A stretch of 64,000 nucleotides of DNA from Pantoea sp. 1.19 (GCF_001922585.1 NZ_MRBS01000001.1:545694-609693), one strand, 5' to 3'. Positions 18,180-28,041 are shown, numbered from the stretch's first letter. Notes: generated by a model from the sequence alone, not told the origin. Program-made: numbers and translations.

Positions 18180-19277
18180 ATGAAATTTATCTCGCTAAAA
18201 ATTGGCGTCAGAAAGGATCGTTACGTCTATTTTGATGCCCATGTGACGCTGATGCTGTTCCTGGTACTGCTGATGCTGATGATTGTGCTGGCGATGGCAA
18301 AAGAGTCGGTCATGCCGAAGTACTTCTTTTCCGACCAGATTACCATCTTCAATATCATGAAGTTTGCCTATGATTTTCAGCCGGGAAGCTCCTACACCAG
18401 TACCGCTTATTTTTATAAGTTATTAGGCTTCGAGCAGAGTTCCGTGGTGTTTGCCATGCTCTCGTCCCTGCTGATCATGACCACCTATGTTTTTATTTTG
18501 ATTAAGGTAAAGGGCGGTGAGCTGAATCTGCTCGATCTCGGCGTTTTCCTGTTTTTTGTGTTTCTGTCCGTGGTTAACCTGACCTGGCAGAGTAAAGATT
18601 TTATTGTTTTTCTGGTGATGCTGCCGTCACTGTTGATGTTTGCCAGTCCGCGCATCGGCCTGGCGGTGTGGACGCTCGGCGCGCTGCTGTTCGCTTACTA
18701 CTTTCGCACCTACTGGTTTTTATTTGTGCTGGAATTTTACGGACTGCTGATAGCCAGCCGCTTTATCTCGTCGGCGAAGACGCTGGTGGTGCTCTGCCTG
18801 CTGTCGATGCTGGTACTGGCGGTGGCCGTTCAGGTGGCGCTGGGCGTGGACGTCGACGCGTTTCGCACCTCGGTCAATGAAATCCGTCTGGATCGCGAAG
18901 GGGACGGATCCAATACCCTGATCACCCCGTGGGTGCCCGGCGGTAATCCGCTGCTGGGCTGGATTAACATCTCAATCACCTGGTTTACGTTCTTTTTTCC
19001 CTTTCCGCTGATTGTGATGTTATCGCCATATTACCTGATCATCTCGCTGTTTATCATCATGATGTTCACCCGCATCTGGACGATTTTGCATCGCGTATTA
19101 CGCTCGCGAGGAGCATATCCGCTGCTGCGGATCTTCTCGCTCATGGTGATTGCTTTTACCGTTATTCAAAGCATGTTTGAACCGGACTACGGCAGCTATC
19201 TCCGTCATTTAGGGCCGCTGTATCCGTTTATGTTTTATGTCTATTTATCTTTTGGGAAAGTGAACAAGGAAAACTAA
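18180..19277 (+). CDS. wzy: Probable exopolysaccharide polymerase (Wzy/EpsG-like membrane protein)
   Basis: A 365-residue hydrophobic protein with about ten predicted membrane helices and a longer hydrophilic loop near residues 220-260 containing NEIRLDREGDGSN. It has no transport or transferase motif. In a cluster with wza-wzb-wzc and a separate flippase gene (28156), a polytopic protein of this kind next to glycosyltransferases is best explained as Wzy, which polymerises repeat units at the periplasmic face; AmsC has the same position in Erwinia. The assignment rests on context and topology. The next gene begins directly at its stop. Confidence 0.66.
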   Translation: MKFISLKIGVRKDRYVYFDAHVTLMLFLVLLMLMIVLAMAKESVMPKYFFSDQITIFNIMKFAYDFQPGSSYTSTAYFYKLLGFEQSSVVFAMLSSLLIMTTYVFILIKVKGGELNLLDLGVFLFFVFLSVVNLTWQSKDFIVFLVMLPSLLMFASPRIGLAVWTLGALLFAYYFRTYWFLFVLEFYGLLIASRFISSAKTLVVLCLLSMLVLAVAVQVALGVDVDAFRTSVNEIRLDREGDGSNTLITPWVPGGNPLLGWINISITWFTFFFPFPLIVMLSPYYLIISLFIIMMFTRIWTILHRVLRSRGAYPLLRIFSLMVIAFTVIQSMFEPDYGSYLRHLGPLYPFMFYVYLSFGKVNKEN

Positions 19278-20369
19278 ATGAAAGTACTGCATGCCGCAGA
19301 AACAATAAAAGGCGGCGTCGCAACGGTATTAAAACAACTCGTTGCCGCGCAGCAGGCAGACCCTGCAGTGTTTACCATTCAGTGTTTAATTCCTGCCGAT
19401 CAGTCCGGGGAGCTGGATACGGCAGCGGAAGCCAATCTGGTGCGCTGGCCGCGTACCGGGCGCGGCCCCGGCGCGCTGCTCGCCTTTGCCCGCGCATTTT
19501 GCCGAACGGTACTGCGCTTTAAGCCGGACGTGGTGCACCTGCACAGCTCGTTCGCCGGCGTGATTGGCCGGCTCTGCCTGCTGCTGCTCTGGCCGGTGGC
19601 CCGCCCGAAGGTGGTCTACTGCCCGCACGCCTTCAGCTTTTTAATGGAGACCAGCGGCGGCAAGAAGCGGCTGTACGGCCTGATAGAAAGAGTGCTGCTG
19701 CCGATGACCGACGCGGTTATCTGCGTCAGCGACTACGAGGCCCGCCAGGCGAGGGCCAGCGGCCTGCGCGGCGACAAGCTGGTGGTGGTGCACAACGGCG
19801 TAGCGGAAAAACCGGCCCGCCCGGCGGGCAGCGGCGGCGACCCGCAGACCATCAACCTGCTGTTTGTTGGCCGCTTCGATTATCAGAAAGGCTATGACCT
19901 GCTGGTGCGCGCCATGCAGCGCCTGACGCCCGGCCCGCTGCGTCTGACCGTGGTGGGGGAGGCGGTGCACGGCACCGAGGCGGTGGAGAAACTGCCCGAT
20001 GCTCACTACACCGGCTGGCTGAAGGCGAGCGAGATGGAGCACTATTTTCAGACCGCGGATGTGCTGGTGATCCCCAGCCGCTGGGAGGGGTTTGCCATGG
20101 TGCCGCTGGAAGCCATGAGTTACTCGCTGCCGATCGTCGCCAGCGACGCCACGTCGCTGCCTGAAGTGGTGACCGAGAAAGAGACCGGGCTGCTGTTTCG
20201 CCAGGGCGACGTCGATTCGCTGGTATCGGTGCTGTCGGACCTCGGGCAGTACGATTTACCGCAGATGGGGAAAAAAGGTAACGCGCTATTTAAGCAGCAC
20301 TTTACCTCACAGGCGATGATCAGCAAGACCCATCGGCTGTACGCGGACATTACCCGGCAGGGATCATGA
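19278..20369 (+). CDS. Family 4 glycosyltransferase (exopolysaccharide)
   Basis: Retaining GT-B fold transferase of 363 residues. The N-terminal domain opens with HAAETIKGGVATVL (the glycine-rich donor loop) and the C-terminal domain shows LLFVGRFDYQKGYDLLVRA and the E-x7-E motif EGFAMVPLE followed by AMSYSLPIVAS. The start is directly adjacent to the end of the preceding gene, so the two are surely cotranscribed. It should add a hexose to the growing repeat unit; the specific linkage is unknown. It resembles AmsD/AmsK-type enzymes, but I cannot decide between them. Confidence 0.88.
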   Translation: MKVLHAAETIKGGVATVLKQLVAAQQADPAVFTIQCLIPADQSGELDTAAEANLVRWPRTGRGPGALLAFARAFCRTVLRFKPDVVHLHSSFAGVIGRLCLLLLWPVARPKVVYCPHAFSFLMETSGGKKRLYGLIERVLLPMTDAVICVSDYEARQARASGLRGDKLVVVHNGVAEKPARPAGSGGDPQTINLLFVGRFDYQKGYDLLVRAMQRLTPGPLRLTVVGEAVHGTEAVEKLPDAHYTGWLKASEMEHYFQTADVLVIPSRWEGFAMVPLEAMSYSLPIVASDATSLPEVVTEKETGLLFRQGDVDSLVSVLSDLGQYDLPQMGKKGNALFKQHFTSQAMISKTHRLYADITRQGS

Positions 20370-20434
20370 GGTTACACAGAGAGGTCTGAAGGGTGTCTTC
20401 AATCATGTATGAGCCAGGCGGGAAGAAAACGACA

Positions 20435-21841
20435 ATGCATGCCGTAAACGGACAACGTCCACGAAGCAACGCTTCAATCATCTCCATGATGCAGCGATTC
20501 TCCGACATTTTCGTGATGTTTGTCGGGCTGTGGCTGCTGAGCTGGATCAATGGCCAGCCGCTGACGCTGCCGTGGTGGCTGCTGTTTCTCACCGGGCTGG
20601 TGCTGTTTCAAATGATCGGCGGCATGACCGATTTTTATCGCTCCTGGCGCGGCGTCAGCTTCGCGACCGAGCTGCAGGTCATTGTGCAAAACTGGAGCCT
20701 GAGCATGCTGATCGCGGCGGGCCTGATGGCGTTTGTCCAGCTGTTAAGCATCCCGTTTAACAGCTACGTCATTTGGTGGGGCACGGTGGCGATCGGCTTT
20801 ATTATCAGCCGCGCGCTGATCCGCTGGCTGGCCAGACTGATCAGGAAGCTGGGCTATAACACCCGCAACGTGGCAATCGTCGGCACCTTGCCGATTGGCG
20901 TTTCGCTGGCCAGCAGCTTTATCGATGCGCCGTGGATAGGGCTGAACGTGGTGGGCTTCTACGCCGACGATCGGCCCGAACACCGCGACGACGCCGACCC
21001 CAAACTGGCCTACTGCGGCAACGTCAGCCAGCTGGTGAGCGACGCGCGCGAAGGCCGGCTGGATAAGATCTATATCGCCATGGCGATGGCGGAAGAGCAG
21101 ACGATCCGCTCGCTGGTGGCGCAGCTCACCGACACCACCTGCTCGGTGATGCTGATCCCCGATATCTTCACGTTTAACATTTTGCAGTCGCGTACTGAAG
21201 AGGTGAACGGCGTGCCGGTGGTGCCGCTGTTTGAAACGCCGATGAACGGCGTCAACCGGGTGCTGAAGCGTCTGGAGGATATCATCGTCTCGTCGCTGAT
21301 CCTGCTGCTGATTTCGCCCGCGCTGCTGACCATTGCCGTGCTGGTCAAAGTGAGCTCGCCGGGGCCGGTGATTTTCCGTCAGGTGCGCTACGGCATGGAC
21401 GGCAAACCGATCCGCGTGTGGAAGTTTCGCTCAATGAAGGTGATGGAGAATGGCGCGAAGGTGGTACAGGCGACGAAGGGCGATGCCCGAATCACGCCCA
21501 TCGGCCGCATTCTGCGATCCACCTCGCTGGATGAGCTGCCGCAGTTTTTCAACGTGCTGAAAGGCGATATGTCGATTGTCGGCCCGCGCCCGCACGCGGT
21601 GGCGCACAACGAGCAGTACCGCGCGCTGATTCAGGGCTATATGCTGCGCCACAAAGTGAAGCCGGGCATCACCGGCTGGGCGCAAATCAACGGCTGGCGC
21701 GGCGAGACCGACACGCTGGAAAAAATGGAAAAACGCGTCGAATACGACCTGCAATATATCCGCGACTGGAGTATCGCCTTTGATCTGCGCATCATTTTTC
21801 TGACCATTTTCAAAGGCTTTATCAGTAAAACTGCTTACTGA
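20435..21841 (+). CDS. wcaJ: Undecaprenyl-phosphate hexose-1-phosphate transferase, WcaJ type
   Basis: Starts each repeat unit by moving a hexose-1-phosphate (glucose in colanic acid) from UDP-sugar to undecaprenyl phosphate. The N-terminal ~150 residues carry membrane helices, then a Rossmann-like region, then the catalytic bacterial-sugar-transferase domain with FRQVRYGMDGKPIRVWKFRS, TSLDELPQFFNVLKGDMSIV and GPRPHAVAHNEQY. The similarity to E. coli WcaJ runs along the full length, unlike AmsG of E. amylovora, which is a WbaP-type enzyme. The start at 20435 aligns with WcaJ; ATG at 20405 and GTG at 20393 are alternatives. Its position inside the operon, not at its start, is unusual. Confidence 0.9.
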   Translation: MHAVNGQRPRSNASIISMMQRFSDIFVMFVGLWLLSWINGQPLTLPWWLLFLTGLVLFQMIGGMTDFYRSWRGVSFATELQVIVQNWSLSMLIAAGLMAFVQLLSIPFNSYVIWWGTVAIGFIISRALIRWLARLIRKLGYNTRNVAIVGTLPIGVSLASSFIDAPWIGLNVVGFYADDRPEHRDDADPKLAYCGNVSQLVSDAREGRLDKIYIAMAMAEEQTIRSLVAQLTDTTCSVMLIPDIFTFNILQSRTEEVNGVPVVPLFETPMNGVNRVLKRLEDIIVSSLILLLISPALLTIAVLVKVSSPGPVIFRQVRYGMDGKPIRVWKFRSMKVMENGAKVVQATKGDARITPIGRILRSTSLDELPQFFNVLKGDMSIVGPRPHAVAHNEQYRALIQGYMLRHKVKPGITGWAQINGWRGETDTLEKMEKRVEYDLQYIRDWSIAFDLRIIFLTIFKGFISKTAY

Positions 21842-21902
21842 TCGCGGGACCCTTTTGCCGGGCCAGGGCGGGCAAGCCGTGGCACTTTTACAGGAACTCA
21901 CC

Positions 21903-22811
21903 ATGACAGATACGCCGCTAATTTCCGTAATCATTCCCTCGTATGGCCGGCCGGACAGTCTGCCGCGCGCCATTCAGAGCGTACTGGACCAAAGCTGGCC
22001 GCACCTTGAAGTGTTGGTGGTCAACGATAACCCGGCCGACTCGGCGTGGTTTGCCGACACCAACGCCGTCAAAGCGCAGTTCGCCGATGACCCGCGGGTG
22101 CAGATCTTTGCCGATGGCATCAACCGCGGCGGCGGCGGGGCGCGCAACATTGGTATCTCCAACGCCAGCGGCGAGTACATTTCGTTCCTCGACGACGACG
22201 ATGTCTACTTCCCGCACAAGCTCGCTACCCAGTACCGGCACCTGCAGGAGAGCGGCGCCGACGTTTCGGTGTGCGATATGGCGATGTACCGCGATGGCGT
22301 GGCGGTCAGCGACCGCAAATGCGCGGCCAACGTCGGCGATATGGCCAACTTTATTACGCAGGGCAATGCCTTCACCCCGATGATCTTCTGCCGGCGCCGC
22401 GTGCTGACCGAGACCGGCATGTTTCACGACACGCCGCGCTTCCAGGATCACGTCCTGATGATCAAAATCCTCGCCGCCGGCTTTGTGGTCCACACGCTGC
22501 ACGAGGCGCTGTTTATCCATCACGATCACCTTGGTGAGCGCATCACGCTGTCGAAAAAATCGGTGCTGGGCTATCAGATTCGCCACCAGTTTGAGGCGCA
22601 ACATCTGCACCTGCTGAGCACGGCACAGCGCCGCCACTACACCCTGAAGGTGGCGCTGCTTAACGCGCGCATCATGCGCAATCAAGACCGCTGGGGGGCG
22701 GCGCTGAAGGCCATTGCGCGCGCCTACCTGAACGCTTCCAGCCTGCCGCAGTTTATGGCGGTAACCAAACGCTTCGGCAGCGTGCTGCTGAAATCGCGCA
22801 CCCCCTTTTAA
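21903..22811 (+). CDS. Family 2 glycosyltransferase (exopolysaccharide)
   Basis: A 302-residue GT-A enzyme beginning with PLISVIIPSYGRPDSLPRAI. The nucleotide-sugar loop VVNDNPADS and the metal motif FLDDDD are present; the GGGGARNIGISNASGEYIS segment is typical of GT2. ATG at 21903 follows an AGGAA ribosome site. Its N-terminus resembles that of the transferase at 17193 (both have SWPHLEV/TWPHLEV), so the two may have arisen by duplication. Acceptor and donor are unknown. Confidence 0.87.
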   Translation: MTDTPLISVIIPSYGRPDSLPRAIQSVLDQSWPHLEVLVVNDNPADSAWFADTNAVKAQFADDPRVQIFADGINRGGGGARNIGISNASGEYISFLDDDDVYFPHKLATQYRHLQESGADVSVCDMAMYRDGVAVSDRKCAANVGDMANFITQGNAFTPMIFCRRRVLTETGMFHDTPRFQDHVLMIKILAAGFVVHTLHEALFIHHDHLGERITLSKKSVLGYQIRHQFEAQHLHLLSTAQRRHYTLKVALLNARIMRNQDRWGAALKAIARAYLNASSLPQFMAVTKRFGSVLLKSRTPF

Positions 22812-22853
22812 TTTTTGCCGGACAGGGATAGTCCGCCAACCAGAGTGAATCCA

Positions 22854-23855
22854 ATGACCGATACGCACACCCTGCCGTCTCTCTCGGTGATCATCCCCGT
22901 TTACAACGTGAAGGCGTATGTCGAGGAGGCGGTTGACTCAATTCTTCACCAGTCGGCGCCGGCGACGGAGGTGATCATCGTCAATGACGGCTCGACCGAC
23001 GGCTCCGGCGACCTGGTCGAGCGGCGCTACGGCCAGCATCCGCGGGTCACCGTTGTCCATACCGCCAACGGCGGGCTGGGTGAGGCGCGCAACGTTGGCA
23101 CCCGCGCCGCCCGCGGCGAATTTATCTACTATTTTGACTCCGATGACGTGGCGGTGGAGGGCCTGATTGCCACCTTCCAGCGCGCGTGGCAGCAGCAGCC
23201 GGACCTCGATATCTTCGCGTTTTCCGCCGACTCCTTTCACGATCCGCAGGGCGCGGCCGTCGGTGAGTCGCGGCATAAGCTGATGTCCTACCGGCGCGGG
23301 CTGACACAGACGTTTGCCAGCGGCGAAGAGGCGTTTAACGCCTTCTTCCGCCGCGGGGCGTTTATCCCCAACGCCTGGCTGTATGTGTTCCGCCGGCGGG
23401 TGCAGGCTGAGCACCAGCTGTGGTTTCTCCCGATCATTCACGAGGATGAAGAGTTCACCCCGCGGCTGTTTTTCCGCGCCGGCAAGGTGGTGGTCAGCGA
23501 CACTGTCTTCTTCCGCCGCCGGGTGCGCGCCGGGTCGATCATGCAGAGCGGCCGCGGGGAGAAAAACGCCATTGGCTATCTGCGCGCCTGTGAGGCGCTG
23601 GAGCAGCTGCAGTCAGGCTGCCGGCGCCGCGACAGCCGCGCGGCCCTGCGGGCGCGCCTCATCGAGAATCTGGTGCTGGTGATGACTCTGCGCAAGCGGG
23701 CCACCGCGCCCTTTAGCGCGCAGACCGAGGCGGATCTGGCAAACCTGATGCGTCGGCACCGCTGCCCGGAGCTGCTGTTAGCCCGCCGCAACCTGCTGGG
23801 CTGGCGGCTGATGAATTTTGCCCGCAAGCGGCTGCGCAAGCGCCGTTTCGCCTGA
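22854..23855 (+). CDS. Family 2 glycosyltransferase (exopolysaccharide)
   Basis: A 333-residue GT-A enzyme: SVIIPVYNVKAYVEEAVDSI, IIVNDGSTDGSGD and YYFDSDD define the donor site, and HEDEEFTPRLFF provides the acceptor-side ED motif found in capsular GT2 proteins. The C-terminus is very basic (RKRLRKRRFA), consistent with membrane association. It is the last gene of the wza transcription unit; a strong terminator follows eleven bases after the stop. Confidence 0.87.
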   Translation: MTDTHTLPSLSVIIPVYNVKAYVEEAVDSILHQSAPATEVIIVNDGSTDGSGDLVERRYGQHPRVTVVHTANGGLGEARNVGTRAARGEFIYYFDSDDVAVEGLIATFQRAWQQQPDLDIFAFSADSFHDPQGAAVGESRHKLMSYRRGLTQTFASGEEAFNAFFRRGAFIPNAWLYVFRRRVQAEHQLWFLPIIHEDEEFTPRLFFRAGKVVVSDTVFFRRRVRAGSIMQSGRGEKNAIGYLRACEALEQLQSGCRRRDSRAALRARLIENLVLVMTLRKRATAPFSAQTEADLANLMRRHRCPELLLARRNLLGWRLMNFARKRLRKRRFA

Positions 23856-23865
23856 AGCCACGCGA

Positions 23866-23893
23866 AGCGGCCCGGCAGCGGGCCGCTTTTTTT
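23866..23893 (+). terminator. Rho-independent terminator ending the wza operon
   Basis: AGCGGCCC (23866-23873) pairs with GGGCCGCT (23880-23887) and is followed by a run of seven T. The T-run overlaps the last codon of the convergent beta-helix gene. Confidence 0.85.
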
Positions 23894-25724
23894 ATGCCGG
23901 CGTCAGCGTCTCGCGGGTGGCGAGATTGAGCCACGGGGCGCCCGGATCGTCGCCGAGCGCCACCCACAGCTCCCGTCCGCCGGTGGTGACGTTCTTGCCG
24001 GCAAATTTACTCATCTGATTCAGCCTTGACTGACGCTGGCTCAGCTGGGTTTTGCGATAGTGCAGGGCGTTATCCACGCCAATATTGCCCTCGACCAGCC
24101 AGCTTATCTCCGGCGCGCCGCCGTCGCCCTCCCACGCCAGCGGCAGTTTTTTCTCACCGATCACCGTATTGTTAGTGATGGTCAGCGACTGACGGATGCC
24201 GCTCAGGGCGGCAAAGCGATCGTGGGCCTCCACGGTGGTATTACGGATACTCAGGTTATCCAGATTGGGTAACACAAACGCCGTTTTGCCGCCGCGGTAG
24301 GTGTCGCCGTTAAGGGACAGCGTGCCCCCGCGCCCGGCGGCGATCGCCACGGCGTGATGACTGCCGTTCAGCTCGTGGCGGCAGTTGATGCTGTCGATAC
24401 GGGTATCGCCGGTCACCCGCAGGCTCAGCGCGCGGGCAAAGCCGCGGCTGCGCAGGTTCTCGAGGCGGAAATCACTGGGGTTGTTGAGAAACACGGCGGT
24501 GTTGTTGCGCGACCCTTCGTTACGCAGGTAGCCCGACAGCGTCACGTCCATCTCGCCGGTCTGGGTGGCGGTGGCAAACCCGCAGGCGCGGGTGCCCTCG
24601 GCGATCAGCACGCTGCTGCGGATGTTCACCCCGTGGTTAAAATTGACCACCGCAATTGCCGCCTTGATCGGTTTCCACGCCGCGCCGTTGCGATTCTCCG
24701 GCGCGTTGCTGTAGCGGATAACGTTCTGGGCAATCACGTTTTTGCACTGAATATAGGCTTCGCCCCACCAGGTGGCCCCGCCCATTGAGATATTGCCGAT
24801 GGAGACGCCATCGGTGATGTTCTCCAGCGCGAAGTGGCGACGAAACGGCCCCTTCGCCATGTTGTTCATCATAATGATGTCTTTATGGTCAACATCGCGC
24901 AGCGATCGCCGCGCGCCGTACAGCCCCTCGGCGTGGAAGGCGATGCGCGCATCCTGGTCAGCGCGGCACCAGGCGTGGTTGCCGGTGATGATCGAGCCCG
25001 ATCCCCACAGGGTCACCGCATCGCCGCGATCCTCTCCTGCGCGCGAGTCGGGGTCGCTCTCGCCCGCGCCGGCGCCCAGGCACTCCAGAAACCAGTTGTC
25101 TACCACCTTGGTGCCGTAAGCGCCAAAATCCGCCGGCGCGATCACCGATTGCAGCATGCGCCAGAAGGTGCAGTTGGCCACTTCACAGTAGTTGGCCGCG
25201 AGAGTAATGCCCCCCTGGCGCCCGCCGCTCGCGCTTTTTAACCGCTGGGGATTATCCAGCATCAGCCCCTGCACTTTAGTGCCGTCGGCGGTCAGCCGCA
25301 GCAGAAACTTGTTTTGCATGCCGGCCAGCGGGGTCAGGATGCCGTTGCCGCGCCCCTCCACCCGCTGGTTGCTGATCGACAGCGTCAGGGTGTCCGACAC
25401 GCTGAGCGGGGTATCGATGGTCAGGTACTTCTTATCTTCCATCAGCTGCTGCAGGTCGGCAAAGTTATCGACCGGGCCACCGTCGCGCGCCCGATCGTTG
25501 CGGATCTGCGCCCATGAGGTGGTGGCGTGATCGAGAATGATGCCCGGCGCCTGGCCCCGGAAGCGGTCCGGCCCCGAAGGGGCGGGCAGGGCGTCCGGCG
25601 CGCGGCCTCCGGCGTGGGCCAGCCCGGACAGCGCCCCCAGACCGGCGGCAGAGACCAGCAGTTTGCTCAGCGCCTGACGGCGCGTCGCAGAGGGGTGTTC
25701 GGCATCGGGTTTCAGTGCTTTCAT
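23892..25724 (-). CDS. Exported right-handed beta-helix protein (AmsF-like), likely polysaccharide-processing
   Basis: A 610-residue protein with a twin-arginine-type signal: TRRQALSKLLVSAAGLGALS followed by a probable cleavage after GLAHA. The mature part is built of parallel beta-helix repeats with many short Asn-rich turns (for example VVDNWFLECLG, IIMMNNMA, VSIGNISMGG, LSIRNTTVEA), the fold of pectate lyases and phage tail-spike depolymerases. The gene sits inside the exopolysaccharide locus but faces the operon. E. amylovora has an exported protein, AmsF, in the same cluster. A periplasmic or secreted role in cleaving or trimming the exopolysaccharide is inferred from fold and context; no catalytic residues can be assigned. 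Confidence 0.75.
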   Translation of the reverse strand: MKALKPDAEHPSATRRQALSKLLVSAAGLGALSGLAHAGGRAPDALPAPSGPDRFRGQAPGIILDHATTSWAQIRNDRARDGGPVDNFADLQQLMEDKKYLTIDTPLSVSDTLTLSISNQRVEGRGNGILTPLAGMQNKFLLRLTADGTKVQGLMLDNPQRLKSASGGRQGGITLAANYCEVANCTFWRMLQSVIAPADFGAYGTKVVDNWFLECLGAGAGESDPDSRAGEDRGDAVTLWGSGSIITGNHAWCRADQDARIAFHAEGLYGARRSLRDVDHKDIIMMNNMAKGPFRRHFALENITDGVSIGNISMGGATWWGEAYIQCKNVIAQNVIRYSNAPENRNGAAWKPIKAAIAVVNFNHGVNIRSSVLIAEGTRACGFATATQTGEMDVTLSGYLRNEGSRNNTAVFLNNPSDFRLENLRSRGFARALSLRVTGDTRIDSINCRHELNGSHHAVAIAAGRGGTLSLNGDTYRGGKTAFVLPNLDNLSIRNTTVEAHDRFAALSGIRQSLTITNNTVIGEKKLPLAWEGDGGAPEISWLVEGNIGVDNALHYRKTQLSQRQSRLNQMSKFAGKNVTTGGRELWVALGDDPGAPWLNLATRETLTPA

Positions 25725-25874
25725 ATTCGCAGCCTTCTGGATAATGAGCGGTGCATCGGCTAACCGGTATGCCGTTAGCCGCGGGTGTCAAAAAATAAAA
25801 CGCGTCATGTTTTAACAGAATGTCAGGGGATTAGATTTCGGAACGGAATTAAAAGTGCCGGCGTCAGACACATT

Positions 25875-25888
25875 TGAGATAAATCGCA
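25875..25888 (+). promoter_or_regulatory. Candidate RcsAB box in the galF upstream region
   Basis: TGAGATAAATCGCA matches the RcsAB consensus TRVGAAWAWTSYGR at eleven of fourteen positions. It lies in the 368-bp gap (25725-26092) between the divergent beta-helix gene and galF. A TATACT at 26025-26030 may be the galF -10 box. Rcs control of galF is known in Klebsiella capsule loci. Confidence 0.3.
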
Positions 25889-26092
25889 TACCGGTATTCT
25901 TGCGCTAACAACGCCGGCAGGGAAACGCAACGGCGCGGGCTAACGGGTTGTCCTGATGAGAAAAAGTCCGAATGATGCTGCCGCCCTGCGCGGCGGCTAA
26001 CCTGTTTATTTTTCAGATTATGATTATACTTGCTGGCGAAACAGTTACTGCATAATCACCCCCATGTTTTATCATCATGCTATGGAAAAAAT

Positions 26093-26989
26093 ATGACCAA
26101 GCTTAAAGCAGTTATCCCGGTTGCGGGTCTCGGCATGCATATGCTGCCTGCTACAAAAGCCATTCCAAAAGAGATGTTGCCGATTGTCGATAAGCCGATG
26201 ATTCAATATATCGTCGACGAGTGCGTGGCGGCCGGCATCAAGGAAATCGTACTGGTCACCCACGCCTCCAAAAACGCGGTTGAAAACCATTTTGATACCA
26301 CTTATGAACTGGAAGCCCTGCTGGAAGCGCGCGTAAAACGCCAGCTGCTCAGCGAAGTCCAGGCCATTTGTCCGCCGGGCGTCACCATCATGAACGTGCG
26401 TCAGCCGCAGCCGCTGGGGCTCGGCCACGCGGTGCTCTGCGCCCGTCCGATGCTCAACGATCAGCCGTTTGTGGTGATCCTGCCGGACGTTATTATGGAC
26501 ACTACCACCACCGACCCGATGCGCTACAACCTGGCGGCCATGGTGGCCCGGTTTGAAGAGACCGGCCGCAGCCAGGTGCTGGCGCAGCATATGCCGGAAT
26601 CGGACCTCAGCGAGTACTCGGTGATCGTCACCGACGCGCCGCTGGAGCGCGAAGAGAAAACCGGGCAGATCGCCCGCTTTGTCGAGAAGCCGGAACAGCC
26701 GCAGACGCTGAACTCCGACCTCGCGGCGGTGGGGCGCTATGTGCTCTCGGCCGATATTTGGGCCGAACTGGAAAAAACCGCGCCGGGCGCCTGGGGACGC
26801 ATCCAGCTGACCGACGCCATCGCCAGCCTCAGCGCAAAGCAGCCGGTGGACGCCATGCTGATGAAAGGGCGCAGCTTTGACTGCGGCCGCAAGCTCGGCT
26901 ATATGCAGGCGTTTGTCACCTACGGCCTGCGCAACCTCGAGCAGGGGCCGGCGTTCCGCGACAGCATCAAGGCGCTGCTGAATCGATAA
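26093..26989 (+). CDS. galF: GalF, UTP-glucose-1-phosphate uridylyltransferase-like protein
   Basis: A 298-residue nucleotidyltransferase. It carries the GalF form of the N-terminal signature, [20 protein letters not shown], in which GalU has Thr-Arg in place of Met-His. GalF has low activity alone and is thought to modulate UDP-glucose supply. The later [22 protein letters not shown] and [13 protein letters not shown] segments are conserved. The ATG at 26093 gives the family start; upstream in-frame sequence is dropped. It is followed by galE, together supplying UDP-glucose and UDP-galactose for exopolysaccharide. Confidence 0.93.
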   Translation: MTKLKAVIPVAGLGMHMLPATKAIPKEMLPIVDKPMIQYIVDECVAAGIKEIVLVTHASKNAVENHFDTTYELEALLEARVKRQLLSEVQAICPPGVTIMNVRQPQPLGLGHAVLCARPMLNDQPFVVILPDVIMDTTTTDPMRYNLAAMVARFEETGRSQVLAQHMPESDLSEYSVIVTDAPLEREEKTGQIARFVEKPEQPQTLNSDLAAVGRYVLSADIWAELEKTAPGAWGRIQLTDAIASLSAKQPVDAMLMKGRSFDCGRKLGYMQAFVTYGLRNLEQGPAFRDSIKALLNR

Positions 26990-27027
26990 CCGCCGCGGCC
27001 GCGTCCGCGCGGCCGGAAGGAGAAACT

Positions 27028-28041
27028 ATGGCTGTGTTGGTCACCGGCGGGGCCGGCTACATCGGCTCCCACACCGTGCTTGCCCTGCTGGCGCGCGGCG
27101 ATGAGGTGGTGGTACTGGACAACCTGAGTAATGCCTCGGCGGAGTCGCTGCGTCGGGTTGCCCGACTCAGCGGCAAAGCGCCGCGGCTGATTGAGGGGGA
27201 TATTCGTGACCGGCAGCGACTGCGCGACCTGTTGGCCACCGGGGCGATTCAGTCGGTGATTCATTTTGCCGGCCTGAAGGCGGTGGGGGAGTCGACGCGG
27301 GAGCCGCTGGCCTACTACCAGAATAACGTCAGCGGCACGCTGGTCCTGCTGGAAGAGATGCGGCGCGCCGGGGTCAGCCAGCTGATTTTCAGCTCGTCGG
27401 CGACGGTGTATGGCGCGCAGGCGAGCGTGCCCTACGTCGAAACCGCGGCGATCGGCGGCACCACCAGCCCGTACGGCACCTCCAAGCTGATGGTTGAGCA
27501 GATCCTGCGCGACGCCGCGCGGGCCGACAGCCGGTTTACCGCCATCGCGCTGCGCTACTTCAATCCGGTCGGCGCCCACCCGTCCGGCGAGATCGGCGAG
27601 GATCCCCACGGCATCCCCAACAACCTGCTGCCCTACATCGCCCAGGTGGCGGTGGGGCGCCTGCCGGCGCTGGGGGTGTTTGGCAACGACTACGACACCC
27701 CGGACGGCACCGGCGTGCGCGACTATATCCACGTGATGGATCTGGCCGAAGGGCACCTGAAGGCGCTGGATGCGCTGCCGCGCCAGGCCGGCTATCGCGC
27801 CTACAACCTCGGCGCCGGCCGGGGATATTCGGTACTGGAGATGGTGCGCGCCTTTGAACAGGCCTGCGGCCAATCCCTGCCGGTGACGATCAAAGCGCGC
27901 CGCGACGGCGACCTGGCGGCTTTCTGGGCCGATGCCAGCCTGGCGGATCGCGAGCTGGACTGGCGCGTCAGCCGCGGCCTGGCGGAGATGATGGCCGACA
28001 CCTGGCGCTGGCAGCAAAACAATCCCCACGGCTACCGCTAA
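27028..28041 (+). CDS. galE: UDP-glucose 4-epimerase
   Basis: Interconverts UDP-glucose and UDP-galactose with bound NAD. The 337-residue protein has the Rossmann motif GGAGYIGS at residues 7-14, the SSSATVYG catalytic Ser/Thr strand and the Tyr-x3-Lys pair in SPYGTSK, then ALRYFNPVGAHPSG. An AAGGAGAA ribosome site precedes the ATG. As the second GalE-type gene expected in the genome (the gal operon has its own), it probably serves exopolysaccharide synthesis. A terminator follows. Confidence 0.95.
   Translation: MAVLVTGGAGYIGSHTVLALLARGDEVVVLDNLSNASAESLRRVARLSGKAPRLIEGDIRDRQRLRDLLATGAIQSVIHFAGLKAVGESTREPLAYYQNNVSGTLVLLEEMRRAGVSQLIFSSSATVYGAQASVPYVETAAIGGTTSPYGTSKLMVEQILRDAARADSRFTAIALRYFNPVGAHPSGEIGEDPHGIPNNLLPYIAQVAVGRLPALGVFGNDYDTPDGTGVRDYIHVMDLAEGHLKALDALPRQAGYRAYNLGAGRGYSVLEMVRAFEQACGQSLPVTIKARRDGDLAAFWADASLADRELDWRVSRGLAEMMADTWRWQQNNPHGYR

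Noticed and set aside
20435..21841. Naming the initiating transferase amsG
   Set aside because: AmsG is a WbaP-type galactose transferase with a different N-terminal region; this protein matches WcaJ throughout.
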